Below, piece after piece: positions 18,144-27,434 of a DNA stretch of 35,272 nt. A program made the position numbers and the translations under genes. The notes under the pieces are model-generated. The model did no database searches and was not told the DNA's origin. It worked only from the letters and a program-made list of their open reading frames with translations. The DNA is from Oligoflexia bacterium (lineage in GTDB: Bacteria; Bdellovibrionota; Bacteriovoracia; Bacteriovoracales; Bacteriovoracaceae), in NCBI GenBank assembly GCA_015232015.1, contig JADGAM010000025.1, forward strand, positions 1 through 35,272. The letters run 5' to 3'. Positions within the stretch are counted from its first letter, which is position 1, and each line of letters begins with the position of its first letter.

Positions 18144-18965
18144 ATGGCCAAAGCAAAAATTCCAAAAAGCATTCAATTTTTACATCTAGATGATATTGAA
18201 TCAATTAGAGAAATGATGAAAGCTCATCTTAGTGAATTAGGTTTTACTTATCCTCCAATTGAGGCGGCATCAGTAGCAGAGGTATTAAAAATAATTGAAA
18301 ATTATAATAATCTACCTAGAAAATTTGAATTTATCATATCTGATTGGAACCTTGGAGATGATACCGGATTAACTTTTTTAAAAAAATTCAGAGAGATTGA
18401 AGATTTTAATAAGATTCCTTTTCTTATGGTTACTACAGAAAATGATATTAACTTTATGTTAGAGGCCATCAATTTTGGTTGTAGTAATTATATGGTAAAA
18501 CCTTGGCTCAAAAATGATTTAGAAGATAAAATTGAAAGCAGTTGGGATATGGTTTTTACTCCACCCGCCTCTCTAAAACAAAAAAAAATTACTGCGATTA
18601 CAGCGGTAGAAGTTGCAACAAAGGCAATGCCTGCACCAACAGCTGCAGCAGAGGTCAAGTCAGAGAGTAAACCAGTCGCGGCCGTTACAACAACTAATAT
18701 TATAAAGGCATCTGGGGTACGTAAAAATATCATCAAAGCTGAACCCTCTCAAATTGCGAATACGGCCGCCACAGATACGACTAGTACATCTCTACCTAAG
18801 GAGGAGATTGGATCTACTACAAAAGTTAATGTTCGAAGAATGCCAAGCAGAGGTGGTATTGTAAGTGCTGCTAAAAACAGCAGTGCTGCTAAAAACAAGA
18901 TTGAACCCCAAGCAAAAAAAACTAATCCATCTTTCTGGGATAAAATATTAAGTATCTTTAAATAA
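18144..18965 (+). CDS. Orphan response regulator with long low-complexity tail
   Basis: A 273-aa protein. Residues about 10-140 form a receiver domain: acidic pair Asp16-Asp17, phosphoacceptor Asp67 in ISDWNLG, Thr97 or Thr98 and Lys119 in MVKPW. There is no DNA-binding or enzymatic output domain. The other half is an Ala/Thr/Lys-rich unstructured tail with a duplicated SSAAKN motif, ending in an amphipathic FWDKILSIFK that could bind a membrane or a partner. The ATG at 18144 follows GGAG by 8 bases. A TTG 21 bases upstream opens the frame but is less likely. The SDWN motif resembles CheY, and a CheY gene of the same type lies at 27515. The next gene is 45 bases downstream. A signalling adaptor with tail-mediated localisation is inference. 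Confidence 0.88.
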   Translation: MAKAKIPKSIQFLHLDDIESIREMMKAHLSELGFTYPPIEAASVAEVLKIIENYNNLPRKFEFIISDWNLGDDTGLTFLKKFREIEDFNKIPFLMVTTENDINFMLEAINFGCSNYMVKPWLKNDLEDKIESSWDMVFTPPASLKQKKITAITAVEVATKAMPAPTAAAEVKSESKPVAAVTTTNIIKASGVRKNIIKAEPSQIANTAATDTTSTSLPKEEIGSTTKVNVRRMPSRGGIVSAAKNSSAAKNKIEPQAKKTNPSFWDKILSIFK

Positions 18966-19010
18966 CCTTAAAATAATTTAATCATTAATTATTTTAAAAG
19001 GATCATTTGA

Positions 19011-19802
19011 ATGGAACAACTACAACCGATAACACAGGGACAAGATCGAAGTAAACAATATCAAGGTAATGAGAATATCCATTTAATCATTAAAGGGGCC
19101 TTCGAGTATATTCATAACGATAGAGTTTTTTCAGAGGAGAATTTTCTTGTTTTTAGAAATACAAAAGACAATTCAATTATTTTTGATAGTGAGTTATTAA
19201 CTCGTCTTGATACAGGTGAATTTTTAAAAGTTTATGTTAATTATCAAATCAACAAAGATTGGGTACCTATTGATGTAGTTATTGATAAACAAGCAGGTAA
19301 ACAAGTAGCTCAAGAACGTTTTAAAATGGATATAAAAAGAAACGTTTTAAGCTATCAATTTGCTATTAATAAAGACAAAAAAGAATTTAAAATTCAAGTT
19401 CCTCCTAAATTTCAAATTTCTACTATTAATACGGTTACTTCCTTTGCCTTCATATCTTCAAAAAAATATGATCCTACTGGTAAGAATTTTTATAATGTTT
19501 TAGTTTCAGATAATATTTTAGATTACAGAACTCCACCTAAAATGAATTATGTGTTAATGGAGAGAATTGGAACCTCTATACAAAAATTAAAAATTAAAGA
19601 TAAAACATTGAAGGCCATGCTCTATAAAGTATACAGTCAAGATGGTTTTGATAATCAAACAGAGCCACCAATTACAATATGGGTGAGCAAATATTATAGC
19701 ATCCCATATTTGATTGAGGCCCATAATGATACTAAAATTCAAATAAAATTTTTAAATGAAGTAGATGTCTCTGAAATAGCATGTGCGGCCAATGAACATT
19801 AA
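19011..19802 (+). CDS. Unknown beta-rich protein, 263 aa
   Basis: The ATG follows aaaagga. No signal peptide or membrane helix is seen. The sequence alternates charged and hydrophobic residues in many short strands. Near the end, TIWVSKYYSIPYLIEA, then IQIKFLNEV, resembles the last strands of DUF3108/LolA-like beta proteins (a strand with W-x-S, then P-x-x-I-E). That resemblance is weak because those proteins are normally exported and this one has no export signal. It begins 45 bases after the receiver gene and may share its transcript, which would suggest a cytoplasmic partner of the receiver. I do not recognise the family. Confidence 0.7.
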   Translation: MEQLQPITQGQDRSKQYQGNENIHLIIKGAFEYIHNDRVFSEENFLVFRNTKDNSIIFDSELLTRLDTGEFLKVYVNYQINKDWVPIDVVIDKQAGKQVAQERFKMDIKRNVLSYQFAINKDKKEFKIQVPPKFQISTINTVTSFAFISSKKYDPTGKNFYNVLVSDNILDYRTPPKMNYVLMERIGTSIQKLKIKDKTLKAMLYKVYSQDGFDNQTEPPITIWVSKYYSIPYLIEAHNDTKIQIKFLNEVDVSEIACAANEH

Positions 19803-20104
19803 TATTAAATTAAAGGAAAATAAAATTCATTTTTTTTCTAATTTATTGAGTATGCCCATAATAGTTGGCATTAAAATCTTGCCTTAAATAAAAAAATTTC
19901 ATGATATTGGATCACTTTGAGATCAGTTGTTTGAAAAATTTCATCATAATTTAAAATATAATTTCAAGAAGATAATTAGATAATTAAGGATTATTTTTAA
20001 TATTCAAAGATGAATAACTCAATAATTTTAATTTATTTCCTAAAAAATAATTATTTAGTTATGATAAAATACTATCCAATCAATTTAAAAAGGATTTATG
20101 TGTT
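19803..20104. other. Intergenic region, AT-rich
   Basis: A 302-bp gap. The motif aaaaatttcat occurs twice (around 19892 and 19934). Near 20060, tatgataaaat could be the -10 of the downstream hydrolase gene, and aaaaggat precedes its start. I see no terminator for the upstream gene and no RNA structure. Confidence 0.4.
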
Positions 20105-21319
20105 ATGAAAAAAATATTCTCACTCTTATTTTTGCTTTTTATTTTTGGAATAATATTATTAAATCATAATCATCCTCTGGCCAGTGATGATACCAAGGCC
20201 ATCTTAAGCGAATTAAACAAAACTCTTTTAAATTACAAAGAGGAATATCACTTTCCTTCACTTTCAGCAGCTATTGCTATTAATGGAAAAATTTTTTGGA
20301 GTAATTCAGTAGGAGTAAAAGAGCTATCACTAAAAAATATGGCCACTCCTGAGACTATTTATAGAATCGGCTCTGTTTCCAAGCCCATTGCTGCCATTGC
20401 TGTTATGAAATTAGTACAAGATAAAAAAATAGATTTAGATAAAACTATGGATTTCTATTTAGCTAGCTATTTTGAAAAAGAAAAAACAGCATTGCCTCAA
20501 ATATTAAAAGATATTACTGTTGGCCAAGTTCTCACTCATACTTCAGGTATTAGACATTATGATTATAAGCAAGGAGAAAAAGAGTATAGGGGTCCATTAT
20601 TAAGTCCGGCCAAGGCCATGAATCTCTATGGAGTACTTGAAAAAAGTGAGTTTAAAGCAGGTCAAGGTTTTTTATATTCAACCTTTGCATATAATCTTCT
20701 TCAATACTTAATTGCAACAGTTTCTGGTAAATCATATGTTCAATTTTTAAAAGATGAAATCTTTGCAGCAGCAGACATGAAAAGTAGTGGTTTAGATCAT
20801 CCCACTGAGGGAATTCAAATTGAGGCCAAACCTTACAGCTATGATTCTTCCAACAACACATTTTGTGACACACCTACAGTTGATGTTCGCTGGAAAATTT
20901 CAGCAGGAGGTTTAGCTTCTACAGTAGTGGATCTTGCAAAACTTTTAATCGCTTTAGAAAATGAAAAAATCTTAAGCAAAAAAACACAAGAAATGATGTA
21001 TACTGATGTTAATAAAACTTACAAAGGAAAAAAATCCAATTATGGAATCGGACATAGAATATGGAACTTTTCGAGAGAAAGTAATGGGCAAGATAATGAC
21101 AAAGATATTGATGCAAATGAAACTTTATGGATTGGACATGGTGGAACCGCTACGGGTAGTGCCTCCTATTTCCTTCACAATCCAAACAAAAAAATTATTG
21201 TAACTGTAATTGGAAATCTTCAAGTTAAATCTAAACCTGTTTCTTTATTAGCTTCTAGGCTGGCCCATATTGTAGATAAACAAATGCCATTACTACCAAT
21301 TGAAGAGGGAAGTTTTTAA
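20105..21319 (+). CDS. Secreted serine beta-lactamase-family hydrolase
   Basis: A 404-aa exported enzyme of the class C beta-lactamase / D-Ala-D-Ala carboxypeptidase-like superfamily. N-terminal MKKIFSLLF and a long hydrophobic core form a signal peptide, or an anchor since no clear cleavage or lipobox site follows. Motif 1 is SVSK (Ser90, Lys93). Motif 2 is YST (Tyr191), where many members have YSN. Motif 3 is HGG in WIGHGGTATG. The length fits peptidase or esterase members rather than dedicated beta-lactamases. Likely substrates are peptidoglycan peptides or esters; resistance is not implied. The start follows aaaaggat. Convergent with the next gene; the shared end holds a terminator. Confidence 0.9.
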   Translation: MKKIFSLLFLLFIFGIILLNHNHPLASDDTKAILSELNKTLLNYKEEYHFPSLSAAIAINGKIFWSNSVGVKELSLKNMATPETIYRIGSVSKPIAAIAVMKLVQDKKIDLDKTMDFYLASYFEKEKTALPQILKDITVGQVLTHTSGIRHYDYKQGEKEYRGPLLSPAKAMNLYGVLEKSEFKAGQGFLYSTFAYNLLQYLIATVSGKSYVQFLKDEIFAAADMKSSGLDHPTEGIQIEAKPYSYDSSNNTFCDTPTVDVRWKISAGGLASTVVDLAKLLIALENEKILSKKTQEMMYTDVNKTYKGKKSNYGIGHRIWNFSRESNGQDNDKDIDANETLWIGHGGTATGSASYFLHNPNKKIIVTVIGNLQVKSKPVSLLASRLAHIVDKQMPLLPIEEGSF

Positions 21320-21351
21320 CTTAGGGGCGGGACTAGGCCACTAAATTTTTT

Positions 21352-23553
21352 TTAAATAAAAGGAACCACAATTACTAACTTAGTTCCTTTTTTTATTAAA
21401 GAATTTATCACCACTACTCCTCCCATATCTTCAATAACCGACTTAATGGCACCCATTCCAATACCCCTTCCTGAAGTCATAGTTATTTGATTAGTGAGAG
21501 AAAACGTTTCATCAAAGATATGTTGAATAACAGTATTGTCATCTTTTTCAATTTTATCTTCAGGTACTTTTAATTGATGTAATTTTTCGCGAATTTGCCC
21601 AGGATCAATACCTTTGCCATCATCTTGTATGGTGATTTTTAAAATATCATTATTTTGATATTGTTGAATTGCGAATGATACCAATATACGGCCTTTTTGA
21701 GGTTTTCCTAAAGATACTCGTTCAGCTGGTAACTCTATTCCGTGATCAATAATATTTATAAAAGCATGCTCTAATACAGTAGATAGTTTAGTGTAGTTAT
21801 CAGCATCAACTTTTATTTCTCCTCCCTGAAAAATAATATTTTCAACTAATTTACCTCTTTTCTGTGCTTGTTTTAAGACAAGATTATTGTAGGCCTGAAA
21901 CAAATGAATAATAGGGAATTTAATAAATTTATCATATAGATTTTTTACTAGTGGATTATCTTCTCCTAAGGATTTACTTAATTGCTTAGAAAATTTTTTT
22001 AATTCGGAAATATTAATTTCAGAGCGATATTGTCCATCGAAAATGCCATCACCTAGAAATGCATGAAACTCTGATAAGCGTTTCATAAATAAATCATTAA
22101 GAATTGAGATATTGTGTTTTATTCTTGGAAGATATGAAATACATTTTTCTAGAGGATAATCTTTAATCTCCTCTAATTCTGATTCGTAATTATGTAGAAT
22201 CATTTGCAAATCTGTTAGAGAGTAAACCCCATACCCTCCTTTAAGTGAATGTAATAAAATTCTAATTTTTTTTAGATCAAAACAATTTATATTTGCAATT
22301 GATTCTTCAATTAAAATATTTAATTCTAAAATCATTTTCTGAGCATCTTTAATGAATATAGTAAATTGCTTTTTATTTTTAATTAAATTAACAATCATGT
22401 TAGCATAATCTAAATTTTTTTGTGCTTCCAATTTTGCTTGATGTTCTTGAGTATTATCAGTGGCCACCATTACCATTGCAACTAAATTTTTGCTTTCGTT
22501 GTACATGGGATGATAATCAAGAGATATAAAACGGCGACCATGTCTTTTAATAGAAGCAGGTCCTAATTTACAAAGATCTTTAAAAGGGATTTTTTGTTCA
22601 AAGAGTGCTTTAATCCATTTTTTTACATTTTCAATTTCTTCATCGTTGTTAGTGATTAAATCCCAAATAAATTTATTTGTGGGTTCACATTGAAATAAAT
22701 CTACTATCGCCTTGGTGTAATTAGGAAGACACTTGCCATCAACATCAAATACAATTAGACCTTGATCGAGGCTGTTAATCATCATATCAATATACTGTTC
22801 GGTAAGTTTTCTTTTCGTGATATCCCTTGAGACACAAACAAATAAATCATTAGTAATTTTAGTAACCGAGGTTTCAATAGGAAAAATTGATCCGTCTTTG
22901 CGAGAAGCATAGAGCTCTCCACTCCACTTACCTTGTTTTTGGATAGTAGGCCATGTTTCAGATATTTGCTTTTTGTAATCATCTTTGAAATGAGATTTCC
23001 AATCGATATTTATAATTTCATTTAATTCTTTATAAGCAAAAAGTGATAGTTGTGCTTTGTTGGCGAATAAATAAATAGATTCGCGATTTAATATTGCCAT
23101 TCCATCCATTGAACTCTCTATGGCCTCCAATTGCATTTTTGCCAATGCCTCTGTTTTTTTCTTATCTAAAAGGTTATTAATTCTGAGAGTGATTTCCTCA
23201 GTTTTAAAAGGCTTGTTAATAAAATCATCTGCTCCAATAGTTATTGAATCAGTACATGCTTCCTCTGTACCAAAACTAGTCATAACGATAACCGGAATAT
23301 TTTTAATTCTGTTATTTTTGTGTGATTTAATTTGTTTTACTAACTCTAATCCATCCATTTCTGGCATTTGCATATCAGTTATAATTATATCGATATTATA
23401 GTTTTCTGTTTTTTGTAAATCTTCTAGTGCTAATTTTCCATTTAGAGACCAAATGACTTTGAAGTTAAGTTTATTAAGAAGAAAAATAGTTTTCTTCGCT
23501 TGTAAGGGAGTGTCCTCTACCAAAAGAATAGTTACTTGAGAGTTTCGGTCCAC
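21352..23553 (-). CDS. Receiver-PAS-PAS-Hpt-CheA-like kinase
   Basis: A 733-aa cytoplasmic signalling protein with a GTG start after AGAGG. Domain order: receiver (Asp60 in IITDMQMP, Lys114), PAS at about 145-250 ending in VSRDITKRK, and a second PAS at about 255-370. Then comes an Hpt-type helix with His435 in LLHSLKGGYG, a helical linker, and from about 590 a CheA-type ATPase (INIIDHGIELPAER, QDDGKGID, SGRGIGMGA). The N-box has Asp-His instead of the usual Asn, as CheA does. There is no CheW-like P5 domain, so it is not a chemoreceptor-linked CheA. The receiver is at the front rather than the end. The 3' end overlaps a bidirectional hairpin. No cognate output gene is adjacent; the orphan receiver at 18144 is a candidate partner. 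Confidence 0.9.
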   Translation of the reverse strand: MDRNSQVTILLVEDTPLQAKKTIFLLNKLNFKVIWSLNGKLALEDLQKTENYNIDIIITDMQMPEMDGLELVKQIKSHKNNRIKNIPVIVMTSFGTEEACTDSITIGADDFINKPFKTEEITLRINNLLDKKKTEALAKMQLEAIESSMDGMAILNRESIYLFANKAQLSLFAYKELNEIINIDWKSHFKDDYKKQISETWPTIQKQGKWSGELYASRKDGSIFPIETSVTKITNDLFVCVSRDITKRKLTEQYIDMMINSLDQGLIVFDVDGKCLPNYTKAIVDLFQCEPTNKFIWDLITNNDEEIENVKKWIKALFEQKIPFKDLCKLGPASIKRHGRRFISLDYHPMYNESKNLVAMVMVATDNTQEHQAKLEAQKNLDYANMIVNLIKNKKQFTIFIKDAQKMILELNILIEESIANINCFDLKKIRILLHSLKGGYGVYSLTDLQMILHNYESELEEIKDYPLEKCISYLPRIKHNISILNDLFMKRLSEFHAFLGDGIFDGQYRSEINISELKKFSKQLSKSLGEDNPLVKNLYDKFIKFPIIHLFQAYNNLVLKQAQKRGKLVENIIFQGGEIKVDADNYTKLSTVLEHAFINIIDHGIELPAERVSLGKPQKGRILVSFAIQQYQNNDILKITIQDDGKGIDPGQIREKLHQLKVPEDKIEKDDNTVIQHIFDETFSLTNQITMTSGRGIGMGAIKSVIEDMGGVVVINSLIKKGTKLVIVVPFI
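21358..21391 (+). terminator. Rho-independent terminator after the hydrolase
   Basis: Arms aaaaggaac (21358-21366) and gttcctttt (21383-21391) form a 9-bp stem with a 16-base loop and a T-run after it. It ends the + strand hydrolase transcript. The hairpin lies inside the last codons of the opposite-strand kinase, just before its stop. Confidence 0.75.
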
Positions 23554-23671
23554 TAAAAATCCTCTATCCTATGAAGTATTATTTGTTTTTAAAATAATAT
23601 TGTTTATATATAAAAACATGTAAATAAATTTCTCAACAATTATTTTCTGAAAGTTATCAAATTCTAATTCC

Positions 23672-23968
23672 TTAATTATTTGATTTAAATCGTTGGTCAA
23701 TTCTTTTTAATAATAAGAAATTTATAATAAGAGATAAGATTAAAATGCTCAAAATAAAAAGTGCAAATTTTGCAATAGTAAGTTTAAATAATATTCCGTG
23801 AATAACTTCAAGAGATATATGATTAAAAGCAAGAGTTTTATTAACGATCCATAAATTGGCCAAAGAGACTAATATTCCTTCGAAAATAATTAAAATGATA
23901 AATACTAAAAATATTTTTTTCTTAAAATCATTTTTAATTTCAAAATAAATATTTTTAAAAAAATCCAT
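23672..23968 (-). CDS. Small two-helix membrane protein, 98 aa
   Basis: The start follows AGGGGAC. Two hydrophobic segments (about residues 18-40 and 62-90) are separated by a short loop, FNHISLEVIHG. Both ends are charged, ending RIDQRFKSNN. The HISLEVIHG loop followed by a hydrophobic stretch and a Lys/Arg end could resemble the N-terminal part of chemoreceptors or HAMP-linked sensors, but no HAMP or signalling domain follows. It lies 118 bp upstream of the kinase on the same strand and could be its membrane sensor; this is inference only. Confidence 0.7.
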   Translation of the reverse strand: MDFFKNIYFEIKNDFKKKIFLVFIILIIFEGILVSLANLWIVNKTLAFNHISLEVIHGILFKLTIAKFALFILSILILSLIINFLLLKRIDQRFKSNN

Positions 23969-24221
23969 ATAATTATGTCCCCTTGATTCCCAATATATCC
24001 CTATAAATCTCTAATTTATACTACTCCTTTTTAGAGCTATTTAGAAGAAAGTTTTGCTTTAATAATAAAGCACTACTAGATAACTCGGTCTTTATATTTT
24101 TTTATTTTTTATAGTTGTTGTTTATTATTTTCAAAAAGATAAAAATGCGATTAAATTGAATATAAGTATATTTATTTTTTTAGTTATATTATTTTTATAC
24201 CATGGGTATTTAGGAGGGAAA

Positions 24222-24734
24222 ATGCAAAGATGTTTTATCTCTATCTCTTTTTTAAAATTTTTATTTTTATTGATGCTGGCATTTAGTATTAGTACATTGT
24301 ATGCAGAAGATAAAAGTGCAGGTTGTGGTCTTGGAAGTTTGGCCGCTCCTAAACAATCACTAATATCAACAACTACTGCTAATGTAGTTGATTATTTTCT
24401 TCCATCAAAATATTCTGCTACTACTACAGGTACTTCTGGATGTGCACAACATTCTCTAGTGATAAAAAATAAAATGGATCTCCATTATACAGAAGTTAAT
24501 TATGAAAATTTAAAACAAGAGATTGCTATGGGAGGAGGAGTATACACTCAAGTATTTGGCCGTACCCTAGGTTGTAATGATGATGCTTATGCTGTTTTTT
24601 CAAATGAAATGCAAAAAAATTATCAACATATTTTTATTCAAAGTAATGATAACTCTAAAAAAGCATTAGACAGTGTTAAGTATATTATTAAGGGCAATCC
24701 TGTACTTTCAAAAAAATGTAATATTGAAGCATAG
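24222..24734 (+). CDS. DUF3015-type exported protein, copy 1
   Basis: A 170-aa exported protein. The frame opens at 24156, but AGGAGGGAA lies before the ATG at 24222, which also gives a normal signal peptide ending TLYAED. The mature part has the DUF3015 pattern: AGCGLG near the front, TTGTSGC in the middle, and paired Cys later (LGCND, KKCNIEA). Cys-Gly-rich spacing implies disulphides in the periplasm. It is followed 70 bases later by a paralogue of exactly the same length. In Bdellovibrio-like bacteria DUF3015 genes often lie next to DUF4105 genes, as here. Molecular function unknown. Confidence 0.88.
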   Translation: MQRCFISISFLKFLFLLMLAFSISTLYAEDKSAGCGLGSLAAPKQSLISTTTANVVDYFLPSKYSATTTGTSGCAQHSLVIKNKMDLHYTEVNYENLKQEIAMGGGVYTQVFGRTLGCNDDAYAVFSNEMQKNYQHIFIQSNDNSKKALDSVKYIIKGNPVLSKKCNIEA

Positions 24735-24804
24735 GTAGTATGGGCCAACGGAATATTTTTTAGATAATTAGTTAGATAATTAGCTAGATAAGAAGGAGAA
24801 TTAG

Positions 24805-25317
24805 ATGAAAATTTATATTACTGCAATACTTTTTTTAATATCAATAACAATGGTGATTATGCCACTAACACTTTTTGCCGCTCAAGGTGATACTAGTGTT
24901 GGTTGTGGAGTTGGTTGGTATGTAACAAAATCCATGACAACAACTGCGGCCACAACTAGAGTAAGTACAAATGCAACTTTTTCCAACACCTTGGCGATGA
25001 CCACAGGTACTTCTGGTTGCGCTCGTCACAGTATTGTTATGAATGATAAAATGGGGTTGCATTTTATAGCTGCCAATTATCAAAATATTTTATTAGATGT
25101 ATCTCAAGGTAATGGCGAATACTTAATTGGACTTTCTCGCTCAATGGGTTGCTCTGATAAAGTTAGCAGTGTATTTTCAAATGAAACTAGATCACATTTT
25201 TCAGAAATATTTCCAATTGTAAATGATCAAGAAAATCATGAAAAATCATTACAATTCTTAAAAAGAATGATAAAAAATAATCAAGTATTAGTTAGTAGTT
25301 GTAATATTCTTGGTTAA
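24805..25317 (+). CDS. DUF3015-type exported protein, copy 2
   Basis: A 170-aa paralogue of the preceding gene, with the same signal-peptide layout (ending LFAAQGD), VGCGVGW, TTGTSGCARHSIV, MGCSDK and final SSCNILG. Its ribosome site is agaaggaga. The two are equal in length but clearly diverged, so the duplication is old. Three imperfect tagataattag units lie between them (about 24760-24795). Probably one operon with the DUF4105 gene 73 bp downstream; a shared periplasmic or envelope role is inferred from linkage only. Confidence 0.88.
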   Translation: MKIYITAILFLISITMVIMPLTLFAAQGDTSVGCGVGWYVTKSMTTTAATTRVSTNATFSNTLAMTTGTSGCARHSIVMNDKMGLHFIAANYQNILLDVSQGNGEYLIGLSRSMGCSDKVSSVFSNETRSHFSEIFPIVNDQENHEKSLQFLKRMIKNNQVLVSSCNILG

Positions 25318-25390
25318 GAACATTCCAATAAATTAATTTAATTTAGTCTTAAAATTTAAATCAAATTGATATTTAATTAGAGATTTAATT

Positions 25391-27349
25391 ATGAGTAGAT
25401 GCCTACCCTTATTTTTATTTTTATTTTTATTTTTATTTAATAACAATACCAATGCATCTGATTTAGAGTTAGAAAATAAATTATTAACTCTATCAACATC
25501 AAAATATTGGCTGAGATTAGGTCATTATAAAAAAACTTTACTTGGTGCTTATAAAGGACAAATAGATAATCCAAAGTTTTATTTGGCCAGTAATGGAAAA
25601 TATAATCCGCATGCAGAGCTAAAAGCAACACTAGAATTATTTTTAAAAACAAAAAGTGTGGACGATAACTCCCAACCACAATGCATGTATCCTGCCAGAT
25701 ATCGTTTTATCAATAGTGAATTTCCTATTCTTGCAAAAACAATAAAAAATGCAAAATGTTTAGATTTGAATGATTGGATGAATTCTTTGTCTCCTCAAGG
25801 AGCAACTATAGTATATGCTAGTAGCTATCCAAATAATCCTGGATCAACTTTTGGTCACACCTATTTAAAGATTATTTCTAAAAATGAATCTAGATTACAA
25901 AAAGGAAATGCAACTGAGACAGCAGCAACTTCTCATTTAGACTTGTTAGATTACTCCATTAGCTACGCTGCCAATACCGCCGATGGTTTTGGTCTATTTT
26001 ATGCTTATAATGGAATTTTTGGCGGTTACTTAGGGCAATTTACTCTTGGTCCATCATATATGAAAATTAATGAATATAGTGATCGTGAAGATAGAGATTT
26101 GTGGGAATACAATTTGAATATTGATGAAGAAGATGCAAGACGAATGATGTATCATTTTTGGGAATTAAATCAGAGTGCATACTTTGATTACTACTTCTTT
26201 GATGAAAATTGTGCTTACCAATTATTAACTCTTCTTGAGGTTGCTAAAGTTGATTGGAAGTTAACTGATAGAGTATGGCTTTATTTAACTCCAGCTGACT
26301 CTATTAAATTAATTGCAGATAATGTTAACTCAATTAGAGGGATTAGATATAGGCCATCCCTCTATAAACGAACAATGAATAAGATGTCTGAGTTGCAAGA
26401 AAATCAAAAAGGAATTTTTAAAGATATAATTAATTACGAAAAACCAATTGCAGTTGCTAAAGATGATGCAAAAATTTTAGAGACAATTTCTAATTATCTT
26501 TTTTTTAAAAAACAGGCACAGTTAAATAAATTAGATCAAAAACAAAGTGAATTATATAATCAAGCATTTCTTATGCGTTCTAATCTAGAAGTTAAAGGCC
26601 CCTTTAAAGAAGTAACAATTGAAGCTCCAAAAAATGATTCTCCAGTGGACGCACATAACTCAGTACAAGTAGGATTAACCTATGGTGATACAGGAAGAAA
26701 TTTACCTCACTCTACATATGAAGAAATAACTTTTCGTCCGGCCTTACATGATATATTAAATAATATTCAAGGCTATTCAGCGTTTACTCATCTTGAAGTT
26801 TTGAAATTAAAATTAAGATACTATAATCAACTTAAAAAATTATATTTAGAGGAATGGAAATTTCTTGATGCAATTTCTTTAATACCATATGAGTCTGTTG
26901 AAAAAAAATACTCTTGGCATTTTGACTTTAAAAGCTACATCTTAAAAGATATTGATAGTATAAATAAACTTGCACTTAGTTTTAGACCGGTTGTTGGTTA
27001 CTCATTTGCTTTTCCTTCCTCTAACGAATGGGCCATTTTTTATACAATGATGGGTATTAACTTAGAAGCACAATCTGTTTTTAGAAATCATTTACGTTTT
27101 GGACCGATGTTAAAACTTGGTTTCATTTCAAATATTTCTAAATTTTATAGATTTCAATTAACTTCAGAATTAATCAGCGATCTTTTTCAAAGTAGTCGTC
27201 AAAAATATTTCACCCAATATTCTATAGACCAATCTTTTATTTTGGCACAAAATTGGGATTTGCGCTTGCATCTCTTTTGGCTAAATAGAAGTGAAAGCAA
27301 ATACAAAAATTACAGAGAGGGGAGTTTAACGATTAATTACCATTATTGA
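25391..27349 (+). CDS. DUF4105/Lnb-type envelope protein, 652 aa
   Basis: The signal peptide consists of a simple LF repeat and ends near NASD. Residues about 130-300 carry the DUF4105 (Lnb N-terminal periplasmic) core: GSTFGHTYLK with His156 and FDENCAYQLL with Cys274, matching the conserved His and Cys of a papain/NlpC-like active site. In Bacteroides a member of this family was shown to N-acylate lipoproteins; the function of this relative is not established. From about residue 410 the chain alternates aromatic and polar residues in long strands and ends NYHY, so the second half is probably an outer-membrane beta-barrel. The ribosome site is weak, which suggests coupling to the DUF3015 genes. 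Confidence 0.88.
   Translation: MSRCLPLFLFLFLFLFNNNTNASDLELENKLLTLSTSKYWLRLGHYKKTLLGAYKGQIDNPKFYLASNGKYNPHAELKATLELFLKTKSVDDNSQPQCMYPARYRFINSEFPILAKTIKNAKCLDLNDWMNSLSPQGATIVYASSYPNNPGSTFGHTYLKIISKNESRLQKGNATETAATSHLDLLDYSISYAANTADGFGLFYAYNGIFGGYLGQFTLGPSYMKINEYSDREDRDLWEYNLNIDEEDARRMMYHFWELNQSAYFDYYFFDENCAYQLLTLLEVAKVDWKLTDRVWLYLTPADSIKLIADNVNSIRGIRYRPSLYKRTMNKMSELQENQKGIFKDIINYEKPIAVAKDDAKILETISNYLFFKKQAQLNKLDQKQSELYNQAFLMRSNLEVKGPFKEVTIEAPKNDSPVDAHNSVQVGLTYGDTGRNLPHSTYEEITFRPALHDILNNIQGYSAFTHLEVLKLKLRYYNQLKKLYLEEWKFLDAISLIPYESVEKKYSWHFDFKSYILKDIDSINKLALSFRPVVGYSFAFPSSNEWAIFYTMMGINLEAQSVFRNHLRFGPMLKLGFISNISKFYRFQLTSELISDLFQSSRQKYFTQYSIDQSFILAQNWDLRLHLFWLNRSESKYKNYREGSLTINYHY
25409..25438 (+). 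repeat. Five ttattt units in the signal peptide
   Basis: Exactly five copies of ttattt encode LFLFLFLFLF, the hydrophobic core of the DUF4105 signal peptide. Each unit is two codons, so gain or loss alters the core length without changing frame. Confidence 0.9.
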
Positions 27350-27360
27350 TGGTATTTTTT
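27338..27360 (+). terminator. Terminator at the DUF4105 stop codon
   Basis: Arms taccat (27338-27343) and atggta (27349-27354) with a 5-base loop are followed by six T. The stop codon TGA lies across the loop and second arm. The stem is short, so efficiency may be partial. Confidence 0.6.
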
Positions 27361-27434
27361 AACGGTCCCATTCCTAAATGCTTTTTATTTAATTATCTCC
27401 TTTTTAAAAAAAATTTTAAAAAACAAATATTTTT

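Noticed and set aside
24156-24221. Longer N-terminus for the first DUF3015 protein
   Set aside because: AGGAGGGAA and a normal signal peptide support the ATG at 24222.
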